DNA of 7,027 bases from Rhodospirillales bacterium (lineage in GTDB: Bacteria; Pseudomonadota; Alphaproteobacteria; SMXQ01): positions 1 through 7,027 of the forward strand of contig JAHEKA010000055.1 of the NCBI GenBank assembly GCA_024638585.1, read 5' to 3'. Positions 1 through 4,702 of this stretch are shown here, piece after piece. The number at the start of each line of letters is the position of its first letter. Position 1 is the stretch's first letter. A program made the position numbers and the translations under genes. The notes beneath the pieces are model-generated. The model searched no databases, was not told the DNA's origin, and worked only from the letters and a program-made list of their open reading frames with translations.

Positions 1-262
1 CGTTTACCCACACCCGGCAACCGTCCGGCACTTCGATCTCGTAGGTATCGGCAGCCTTGTGAAACCGCCCAATCAGACCCTTCGGCGAGTCCCCCCTTCG
101 CGCTTTTGATACCCTTATTGTTCGCGTCGGCGACAGGCACACGTCTATCGCCGATTCGGTGAGCCAGATCACTTTGCCGCGGGACGGGCCTGTCAAATGC
201 TCAAGCGCGGCTGGTCTGGTAATCGGGGCAGTTAACGGGTCATCTGCCATCGCGTCCGACAT
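1..262 (-). CDS. Partial CDS, N-terminal 87 residues of an unidentified protein, possibly FHA-like
   Basis: An open frame reads from an ATG at 262-260 to the left edge without a stop, giving 87 codons and no C-terminus. A purine-rich GGAAGG (minus strand, complement of 267-272) lies just before the ATG and favours this start over the second Met at residue 5. After a polar, probably disordered first 25 residues come alternating beta-like segments, including GKVIWLTESAIDVCLSP (29-45), GLIGRFHKA (62-70) and DTYEIEVPDGCRVWVN (72-87). The regular hydrophobic alternation and intact frame look like real protein. The pattern 'YEIEVPDG..VWVN' resembles what I recall of FHA-like beta-sandwich domains at the start of some alphaproteobacterial proteins, where a G-x-x-V / GD-x-IE stretch would follow. 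That stretch lies outside the window, so the family call is only a guess. The gene is transcribed away from everything else here. Confidence 0.6.
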   Translation of the reverse strand, partial: MSDAMADDPLTAPITRPAALEHLTGPSRGKVIWLTESAIDVCLSPTRTIRVSKARRGDSPKGLIGRFHKAADTYEIEVPDGCRVWVN

Positions 263-551
263 TGGCCCTTCCACGTACAGGGGATGAAAACGAAACCGCG
301 ACAGTATGACGTGTCCGACACTACTTCGTTTGCATTTTTCCTAGCACGTAAGCGGGGAACCGACGCTTTGACCTACAAAGGTTGGGTCTAGAAGACGACT
401 CGTGCGAATTTTACGGGATCATACAGCGGGCTTATCACCTTATCGGCAGGCGTTTACCTGTAATTGTCCTTTGGTAGTCCTGCTCAATTCCTTCGTCGTC
501 AGCGACCAGACCTATTGTTGGTTTTTTTGGCTGTCGTCACCAAAGTTCGCA

Positions 552-579
552 ATGTCCGCTTTGGGTCAAAAGCGGTCAT
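552..579 (+). repeat. Palindromic intergenic repeat, copy A
   Basis: Arms ATGTCCGCT (552-560) and AGCGGTCAT (571-579) pair with one mismatch (T555/T576) around the loop TTGGGTCAAA. Copies B, C and D share the arms, and B and D also share the loop. Read as protein from 552 it gives MSALGQKR, the start of a recurrent spurious hypothetical protein in alphaproteobacterial annotation (recollection). Likely a dispersed non-coding hairpin element. Confidence 0.75.
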
Positions 580-753
580 CAGGTTAACGTCGCAGGAGCT
601 TTTTTTTAGCTTGAGAGACGGCGGTCCTTGTACCGGCGTGCGCGCGTGGCCATATCTTGTTGGATGGGTTTGTCCTGTACCAGTTAGTAGCCCATCTATC
701 AGTACCTGCTTACTGGGTCGCCTCTTAGGGCGGCCCTTTTGCGTTTGAGCTAC

Positions 754-779
754 TGTCCGCTATGGGTCGTAAGCGGACA
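754..779 (+). repeat. Palindromic intergenic repeat, copy B
   Basis: TGTCCGCT (754-761) and AGCGGACA (772-779) are a perfect 8-bp inverted repeat around a loop containing ATGGGTC. The same family as copy A. It is preceded by GCGTT at 741-745 and GGGCGGCCCTT at 728-738, both of which recur before copy C. Confidence 0.75.
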
Positions 780-820
780 TCAGGCTCATCAGTGGGGGCG
801 GCCCTTACGGCGGCGTTAAT

Positions 821-854
821 CCAATGTCGGCTATCAGCCAAATGCGGACATTGG
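821..854 (+). repeat. Palindromic intergenic repeat, copy C
   Basis: CCAATGTCGGC (821-831) pairs with GCGGACATTGG (844-854) with a single internal mismatch (G829/G846). The loop (ATCAGCC) has diverged from the GGGTCA loop of the other copies, and the right arm runs into TTGGGTCA, as in copy D. It sits about 70 bp downstream of copy B, at an almost matching distance after a second GGGCGGCCCTT. Confidence 0.7.
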
Positions 855-932
855 GTCATCGTGCATCGGGGGGTGCCCGGGCGCGAGCGGTTGTCAGGGC
901 TCACCCTGTGATGCGCTCGCGGCACCAAAAAG

Positions 933-941
933 TGATATGCT
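933..941 (+). promoter_or_regulatory. Possible extended -10 promoter of the aldolase-HDO operon
   Basis: TGATATGCT fits an extended -10 (TGn followed by TATGCT, 4 of 6 to TATAAT). It would start transcription near 948 and leave a leader of about 28 nt containing the ribosome site. No convincing -35 lies 16-18 bp upstream, so this is weak. Confidence 0.25.
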
Positions 942-975
942 CGGCCCCAAAGAGCGCGGCAGGGGAGGGATTCAA

Positions 976-1935
976 ATGATCACGGCGGCCGACCTTCACG
1001 GCATCATGGCGATGATGCCGGCCTTCGCCACCGACGACGGCGACGACGTCAGGGCCACCGACACCATCGATGTCGAACGGCTCCGCGACGGCGTTGATCG
1101 GATCATCAGGGATGGTGCCAACGCCATCGCGACGACGGGCAGCTTCGGTGAGTTCTCAAACCTTCTGCCGGCCGAATTCGAGACCCTGGTTCATGCCACC
1201 GTCGAGGTGGTCGCCAAACGGGTTCCGGTGATTATCGGCTGCACCAGCCTTCATACCCGTGAAGCCATGCAAAAGATGGCAATGATCCGCGACGCCGGCG
1301 CCGACGCGGTGATCGTCGGGGTGCCCTATTATTTTCCGTCGACGGTCGCCAATGCGGTGCGGTTCTACCACGACGTCGCCGACATGTATCCCGACCTCGG
1401 CGTGCTGATCTATCACAACCCGACGCTTCATCACGTGACCTTGCCGGTGGACGCGTTCAACGAAATCATCAAGAGCCCCAACGTCATCGGCATGAAGGAC
1501 AGTCATCGGTCTCCCGCCGCTTTCATGCAGCTGATGAACATCGTTCGCGGTCGGATCAGCGTCTTCGTACACCAGGCGCAGTACTACCCTTACGCCGAGC
1601 TGGGGGCCGCGGGTTTCTGGTCCATCGACGCCTGGATGGGTTTGGAACCTCTGGTGTTTCTCCGGGACGCGGTCGACAGGGGCGATATAGAGGCCGCCAA
1701 GGAGGCGATCACCGATACCATGTTCAAACGCGGCGACCCGACGGCCTTGCACTGGCGCGAGCCGGGTCACAAGATCGCCGTCCGCTTTGCGGGATACTGC
1801 GATCCCGGTCCCTTGCGGCCGCCGTTCCTCGAAATCCCTGAAGACGTATTGGATCGTCAAAGGGCTCGGGCGGAACATTGGCGCGGCCTCTGCGAGAAGT
1901 ATGGTTCGGTGGGCGATGCCATCGCCGCGGGGTGA
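976..1935 (+). CDS. Dihydrodipicolinate synthase/aldolase superfamily protein, hydratase-aldolase (NahE)-like
   Basis: A 319-residue class I pyruvate aldolase of the DapA/NAL superfamily, a cytosolic TIM barrel using a lysine Schiff base. Visible motifs are TTGSFGE at 53-59 (carboxylate-binding loop), IYHNP at 145-149 with the catalytic Tyr146, and GMKDS at 172-176 with Schiff-base Lys174. The YxNP order (Y-H-N-P) matches trans-o-hydroxybenzylidenepyruvate hydratase-aldolase (NahE, Y-A-N-P) rather than DapA (Y-N-V-P), and the DapA Ser-Arg-Thr-Gly that follows is replaced by TLHH. The C-terminus, GPLRPPFLEIPED (278-290) followed by a helix ending in EKYG, also resembles NahE (GPCRPPYNLVPED, from memory). 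The length is close to NahE (about 330). ATG 976 is chosen over an in-frame upstream start at 937 because GGAGG (964-968) lies 7 nt before it and homologues begin here. Expected chemistry is reversible aldol cleavage or condensation of pyruvate with an aldehyde; the true substrate is unknown. It shares an apparent operon with the HDO gene 51 bp downstream. Confidence 0.85.
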   Translation: MITAADLHGIMAMMPAFATDDGDDVRATDTIDVERLRDGVDRIIRDGANAIATTGSFGEFSNLLPAEFETLVHATVEVVAKRVPVIIGCTSLHTREAMQKMAMIRDAGADAVIVGVPYYFPSTVANAVRFYHDVADMYPDLGVLIYHNPTLHHVTLPVDAFNEIIKSPNVIGMKDSHRSPAAFMQLMNIVRGRISVFVHQAQYYPYAELGAAGFWSIDAWMGLEPLVFLRDAVDRGDIEAAKEAITDTMFKRGDPTALHWREPGHKIAVRFAGYCDPGPLRPPFLEIPEDVLDRQRARAEHWRGLCEKYGSVGDAIAAG

Positions 1936-1986
1936 GCGGTGAGCGGTCACGCCCCGGCGCGAAACCGCAATGGAAAGGAAGAGCCA

Positions 1987-2718
1987 ATGGTTTCAATTGC
2001 GGTCGGGTCATCCGATTTGAGGGTGCTCGAAGCCAGGCTCGTGGAACTCGCCAATGCCCAGCATGAAAGCGAAGAATACCAACGCCTGTTCTCGGTTCCC
2101 CTGACCCTACCGAGAATCCGCGCCCACCATCTTCAGAAGGCGATCTGGGTGCTCAACCGGCGCGATTGCTGGGCCTATGCCCAGGCGCGCGCGCCGTTCG
2201 GGGTCAAGCAGCTGATTTGGAAACATGAGCAAGAGGAACTCGGCGGTGACGTGGCGCGTGGGCTGGAAGACCACTACGCGCTCAACATCCGCCAAGGCGA
2301 CGCCGTCGGTCTGACGGCACAAGACTTCGCCGACGCGCGGCCGACCGATACGTTGTTCACCTGCATGAGTGCCTGGACCTCGCTTGCCAAGGATTCGCCC
2401 TGGCTCAAATCCCTGGCGAGCTGCGCAGCGCTGGAACTCACGAATTCCGAAGAGGTCCTTCGGGGCAAAAGCGCCTCCCGCCGTATGGCGGAGAAGGTCC
2501 GTGATGAGCTGGGGATCGAAATCGGCAGGCAGCACTCCTACCAAGAGCACATGGTGGCGGATATCGAACACGCCAATATTCTGATGAGTGTGGCCCGAGA
2601 ATACGCGGATACCGAAGCGGCACGGGCGGAAATCCTGGAGGGCGCCGAGGAAAGCTGGGCCATCGACCGGGTGTTTCGGGGCCATTTGGGAACCTTGATG
2701 CTTTCGATCCCCGAATGA
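1987..2718 (+). CDS. Heme-oxygenase-like diiron oxidase/oxygenase (HDO; iron-containing redox enzyme family)
   Basis: A 243-residue, all-helical soluble protein that I place in the TenA/PqqC/heme-oxygenase-like fold group, specifically the non-heme diiron HDO branch (UndA, CADD, SznF central domain). The diagnostic feature is H188-x3-D192-x2-H195 in the segment QEHMVADIEHAN, the same spacing as the SznF HDO motif. Upstream are a Glu-rich helix (HEQEELGGD, 80-88, candidate ligand Glu84) followed by DHY with His96, and Glu150 in AALELTNSE as the likely central-helix ligand. Together these give two carboxylates, three histidines and an Asp, enough for a diiron centre. ATG 1987 is used because AAGGA (1975-1979) is 7 nt upstream; the in-frame extension to 1939 looks non-coding. 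Known HDOs use O2 to N-hydroxylate, desaturate or cleave small substrates. The partner aldolase suggests a two-step pathway, but nothing here identifies the substrate. The ligand assignment, apart from H-D-H, is by inspection. Confidence 0.75.
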   Translation: MVSIAVGSSDLRVLEARLVELANAQHESEEYQRLFSVPLTLPRIRAHHLQKAIWVLNRRDCWAYAQARAPFGVKQLIWKHEQEELGGDVARGLEDHYALNIRQGDAVGLTAQDFADARPTDTLFTCMSAWTSLAKDSPWLKSLASCAALELTNSEEVLRGKSASRRMAEKVRDELGIEIGRQHSYQEHMVADIEHANILMSVAREYADTEAARAEILEGAEESWAIDRVFRGHLGTLMLSIPE

Positions 2719-3051
2719 CCCGGATGCGACCGCGCTTGTCGCCGAACCGCTGCGCACCGGGTCCAGCCGGAGGCCTCCACGCAAGCGGGTATTGATCTCC
2801 CTAGATGGGTGGGGCTGGTGCTTGTTGCCCCGATATCCGCTCTGTGCCGAATGCGGTCGTAGGAAAAACAAATCGCCCCGCGAATTCGTTCCTGATTTCT
2901 GCCCCTGATATGCCACATCATTGATTCTGGGAAATCTGCGTTCATCGCCAATACGATAACCTCATGAGCAGCAGCTGTGACGAGGCCCTGCCGGTCCTTT
3001 GGACATTCCGTGCACAGCGGCTTTAGGAAACGAGTTAACAGGACATGTGCC
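2719..3051. other. Intergenic gap between HDO and SciP-like genes
   Basis: About 330 bases without a convincing gene. An antisense frame (2538-3062, minus) crosses it, but it overlaps the HDO coding region and has no family-like pattern. A GTG-initiated extension of the SciP frame from 2977 is open but not homologue-like. A 10-bp perfect palindrome GGAGGCCTCC lies at 2769-2778 with no T-run after it, so no terminator is called. The sequence after about 2860 is more AT-rich and is a plausible place for the promoter of the downstream small gene, but no good hexamer pair was found. Confidence 0.5.
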
Positions 3052-3231
3052 ATGACTATCAACGAGTTGCCTCCTCCTGGTGCGATGCGTTGGACGAACC
3101 GACGGAAGGCAGCCGTCGTTGCCGGCGTCCGCGAAGGACAGATAACCTTTGATGAGGCGCGGAAGCGCTACATGCTCTCCTTTGAAGAGTTCATTAGCTG
3201 GCAACGCTTGATCGACAATCCTAGAAACTGA
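3052..3231 (+). CDS. Short SciP-like (DUF1153) helix-turn-helix protein
   Basis: A 59-residue basic protein. ELPPPGAMRWTNRRKAAVV (5-23), then VREGQITFDEARKRY (26-40) and LSFEEFISWQRLID (42-55), matches the core of the DUF1153 family, whose founder SciP in Caulobacter is a small CtrA inhibitor that binds DNA and CtrA. The conserved landmarks are the PPP turn, W14, the RRK cluster, the acidic-Arg-Tyr turn and the EF-x-SWQ end. Caulobacter SciP is about 90 residues; this copy lacks roughly 20 residues before the PPP segment and the C-terminal tail. ATG 3052 has AGGA at 3040-3043, 8 nt upstream, so the short form appears to be the real product. It could be a divergent paralogue, a truncated remnant, or a separate regulator. 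It stands alone, with no cell-cycle gene beside it. Confidence 0.75.
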   Translation: MTINELPPPGAMRWTNRRKAAVVAGVREGQITFDEARKRYMLSFEEFISWQRLIDNPRN

Positions 3232-3265
3232 CAGGTCCCTAAAAGGCAACCCCCGCGTTGATCCG

Positions 3266-3293
3266 ATGTCCGCTTTGGGTCATGAGCAGACAT
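3266..3293 (+). repeat. Palindromic intergenic repeat, copy D
   Basis: ATGTCCGCT (3266-3274) pairs with AGCAGACAT (3285-3293) with one mismatch (C3271/A3288), loop TTGGGTCATG. It is preceded by GCGTTGATCC (3255-3264), nearly identical to the GCGTTAATCC before copy C, and followed by TGGGTCA. The unit is therefore about 48 bp (3255-3302). A spurious frame starting MSALGHEQ begins inside it. Confidence 0.75.
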
Positions 3294-3340
3294 TGGGTCA
3301 ATGCCTTTGGGCCTTTCGGGAATTCGGCTCTACCATGCCG

Positions 3341-3353
3341 CCCCGGCGCGGGG
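3341..3353 (-). terminator. GC-rich hairpin downstream of nth, possible terminator
   Basis: CCCC-GGCGC-GGGG forms a four-base stem 14 nt after the nth stop codon. GGCTC/GAGCC sequences (3326-3330 and 3353-3357) could extend it imperfectly. There is no U-run on the nth transcript after the stem, so intrinsic termination is doubtful. Confidence 0.25.
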
Positions 3354-3367
3354 AGCCAAAGACAACG

Positions 3368-4003
3368 TCAAACCGTCGTCTTGCCCTTGAAGGTGCAGAG
3401 ATCGTTGACCGCGCATTCCGGGCATTTCGGCTTGCGCGCGACGCAGGTATAGCGGCCATGGAGGATCAGCCAGTGATGGGCATGGTCCATCCATTTCCCC
3501 GGGATCGCCTTGACCAGCTTCTGTTCCACCGCCAAGGGCGTCTTCCCTTTGGCCAGCCCGGTGCGGTTCGACACCCGGAACACATGGGTGTCGACGGCCA
3601 TGGTGGGTTCGCCGAAGGCAACATTGAGCACGACATTGGCGGTCTTGCGCCCGACCCCGGGAAGGGCCTCCAAGGCGGCCCGGTCGCGCGGCACTTTAGA
3701 GTTATGATCAGTGATTAATTTTTCCGATAAGGCAATGATATTCTTAGCCTTATTATTATATAGCCCGATCGATTTGATATAACCCTTCAGCCCTTCCAGG
3801 CCGAGTTCGACCATCGCTTCCGGCGTCTTCACCTTGGCGAACAGCGGCTTGGTCGCCTTGTTCACGCCGGCGTCCGTCGCCTGGGCCGAGAGCACCACCG
3901 CCACCAGAAGCGTGTAAGGGTTGGCGTAATTGAGCTCGCTCTTGGGCGCCGGTGCGCGGTCCGCCAAGCGGCGGAAGAATTCATCGACATCTGCCTTCTT
4001 CAT
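3368..4003 (-). CDS. nth: Endonuclease III (DNA glycosylase/AP lyase)
   Basis: A 211-residue enzyme, the same length as E. coli Nth and alignable throughout. It excises oxidised pyrimidines and nicks the abasic site in base-excision repair. Seen directly: the helix-hairpin-helix LPGVGRKTANVV (114-125) with catalytic Lys120, catalytic Asp138 in VDTHVFRV, and the C-terminal [4Fe-4S] ligands Cys187-x6-Cys194-x2-Cys197-x5-Cys203, all at E. coli numbering. Start ATG 4003 gives MKKADVDEFF; the 18-residue upstream extension to 4057 is not family-like. There is no clear Shine-Dalgarno before 4003. The oddity is codon use: residues about 75-101 (3701-3780) are encoded by DNA of about 30% GC, while the rest of the gene is GC-rich, yet the protein stays family-typical there (YIKSIGLYNNKAKNII). 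It is divergent from the DUF2244 gene, with 128 bp between the start codons. Confidence 0.97.
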   Translation of the reverse strand: MKKADVDEFFRRLADRAPAPKSELNYANPYTLLVAVVLSAQATDAGVNKATKPLFAKVKTPEAMVELGLEGLKGYIKSIGLYNNKAKNIIALSEKLITDHNSKVPRDRAALEALPGVGRKTANVVLNVAFGEPTMAVDTHVFRVSNRTGLAKGKTPLAVEQKLVKAIPGKWMDHAHHWLILHGRYTCVARKPKCPECAVNDLCTFKGKTTV

Positions 4004-4020
4004 GGATCGGCACTTTAGAG
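3689..4020 (+). repeat. 13-bp direct repeat pair around the 5' half of nth
   Basis: CGGCACTTTAGAG occurs exactly at 3689-3701 and at 4008-4020, 319 bp apart. The first copy sits at one edge of the AT-rich block inside nth, the second 5 bp upstream of the nth start codon. One chance 13-mer pair in a window this size is not very improbable, so significance is uncertain. Confidence 0.5.
3701..3780. other. AT-rich block inside nth
   Basis: By direct count, 24 of 80 bases are G or C (30%), against clearly GC-rich flanks on both sides. The reading frame is uninterrupted. The block encodes residues about 75-101 of endonuclease III with A/T-ending codons (for example AAT AAT AAG, TTA, AAA) instead of the G/C-ending codons used elsewhere in the gene. 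Confidence 0.85.
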
Positions 4021-4096
4021 GAGAAGTGAGCCTAAGAGAACCGCACGGCGGCACCACGCACCGGACGTGCCCCTTAACCTTAACGAACGCTTTGTT

Positions 4097-4125
4097 TTGA
4101 CAGGACTTTCTGGGCGCCCTATCAA
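4097..4125 (+). promoter_or_regulatory. Sigma70-type promoter of DUF2244-EamA operon, predicted leaderless
   Basis: A perfect -35 TTGACA (4097-4102) is followed after exactly 17 bp by TATCAA (4120-4125), 4 of 6 to the -10 consensus. The start point 7 bp on is 4132, the A of the ATG. No Shine-Dalgarno precedes that ATG, which agrees with a leaderless mRNA. Confidence 0.55.
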
Positions 4126-4131
4126 AGAGAC

Positions 4132-4698
4132 ATGACCAGTTTGACCGGCGACGTCGCCCCCGGTGCAGCCACCGGCGAAGGCAGAGACCGCAGGGCCGCG
4201 GACCTCGCGGAGGATGTCGTTTTCGATGCCCTGATCACGCCCAACCGCAGCCCCTGCAATCAGGGATTCGCCCTGATGATGGGCACCATCGGCGCGGTCG
4301 GCGGCACCATCGGCCTCGGTTTCCTGTTGAACGGGGCGTGGCCGGTGATCATCTATTTCGCCGTCACCATCACCCTTCTGGGTTGGGCGGTACGCGCCAG
4401 CGTCCTGCGCAGCCGCGCCTTCGAACACCTGTGCCTGACATCATCGCGCTTTTCCATTCGCCGGGTCGATGTCCGCGGACAGGAAGAGCGGATCGAGCTG
4501 CAACCCTACTGGTTGCGGGTCGAACTGCGGGGCGGGCGCCATGCGGAGGAACTGAAGCTCCGCACCCACGGCGTGGCTCATAGCATCGGATTGTGGCTGT
4601 CGCCGACCGAGCGCCTGGAGCTGGCCGAGGCCCTGAAGGATGCGCTCGGCGCGCTGCGCAGCCCGCAACTCTTGCAGACCGGCTCCCGGGAGAAATGA
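4132..4698 (+). CDS. DUF2244 domain-containing inner-membrane protein
   Basis: A 188-residue protein of the DUF2244 family, whose function is unknown to me. The family signature is the N-terminal FDALITPNRS (31-40) leading into two hydrophobic helices (about 46-66, starting at FALMMG, and about 70-88, PVIIYFAVTITLLGWAV). A beta-rich cytosolic domain follows with ELQPYWLRVEL (122-132) and the ending LSPTERLELAEALKDAL (156-172), the usual 'L.P.ER..la..L' close of the family. The first 28 residues are polar and variable. The start ATG has only a weak AAAGAGA before it and coincides with the predicted transcription start. It lies divergent to nth and 4 bp before the EamA transporter, so the two are probably cotranscribed. 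I recall DUF2244 genes beside nth in other Alphaproteobacteria, but no mechanistic link is known to me. Confidence 0.85.
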   Translation: MTSLTGDVAPGAATGEGRDRRAADLAEDVVFDALITPNRSPCNQGFALMMGTIGAVGGTIGLGFLLNGAWPVIIYFAVTITLLGWAVRASVLRSRAFEHLCLTSSRFSIRRVDVRGQEERIELQPYWLRVELRGGRHAEELKLRTHGVAHSIGLWLSPTERLELAEALKDALGALRSPQLLQTGSREK

Positions 4699-4702
4699 CC
4701 GC

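Larger units (their letters stand above)
728..854 (+). repeat. Tandem two-unit module (GGGCGGCCCTT + hairpin repeat)
   Basis: Two units each begin with GGGCGGCCCTT (728-738 and 796-806), followed by GCGTT (741-745 and 813-817) and then the hairpin (copies B and C). The unit offset is about 68-71 bp. The arms and spacers have diverged, so if this is a duplication it is not recent. No protein frame is conserved between the units. Confidence 0.5.
263..935. other. Long lower-GC intergenic region with palindromic repeats; no convincing gene
   Basis: About 670 bases separate the left-edge gene from the aldolase gene. Base composition is visibly nearer 50% GC than in the flanking genes, and T-runs occur (for example 600-607). 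Small open frames exist (about 402-587 and 464-748 on plus, 725-928 on minus), but they have no family-like pattern, no good ribosome sites, and partly read through the palindromic repeats, so they are treated as spurious. The interpretable content is three hairpin repeats near 552-579, 754-779 and 821-854, and a duplicated GGGCGGCCCTT at 728-738 and 796-806. No tRNA-like or other recognisable RNA fold was seen. The region should hold the promoters for the divergent left-edge gene and the aldolase operon. Confidence 0.6.

Noticed and set aside
311..321. GTGTC-C-GACAC inverted repeat about 50 bp upstream of the left-edge gene
   Set aside because: Only 5-bp arms, single copy, and no promoter hexamers to relate it to; too weak to call an operator.
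402..748. Two overlapping plus-strand open frames (402-587, 464-748)
   Set aside because: No family-like pattern, no good ribosome sites, Cys/Trp-rich composition, and both translate through palindromic repeat copy A (giving MSALGQKR or VRFGSKAV), so they are best explained as non-coding.
552..854. Possible CRISPR array from the repeated hairpins
   Set aside because: The copies are diverged, irregularly spaced (about 200 and 70 bp), palindromic with an internal loop, and there are no cas genes.
1156..1950. A 264-codon minus-strand open frame opposite the aldolase gene
   Set aside because: Antisense shadow of a gene with conserved catalytic motifs; it has no recognisable domain.
2977..3051. 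GTG-initiated N-terminal extension of the SciP-like gene
   Set aside because: The 25 extra residues do not resemble the SciP N-terminus, and a Shine-Dalgarno sits properly before ATG 3052.
2538..3062. Minus-strand open frame crossing the HDO 3' end and the following gap
   Set aside because: It overlaps HDO coding sequence antisense and the part in the gap has no family-like pattern or ribosome site.
3266..3718. Plus-strand open frame starting MSALGHEQ
   Set aside because: It starts inside repeat D and then runs antisense through the C-terminal half of nth, which is unmistakably coding on the other strand.
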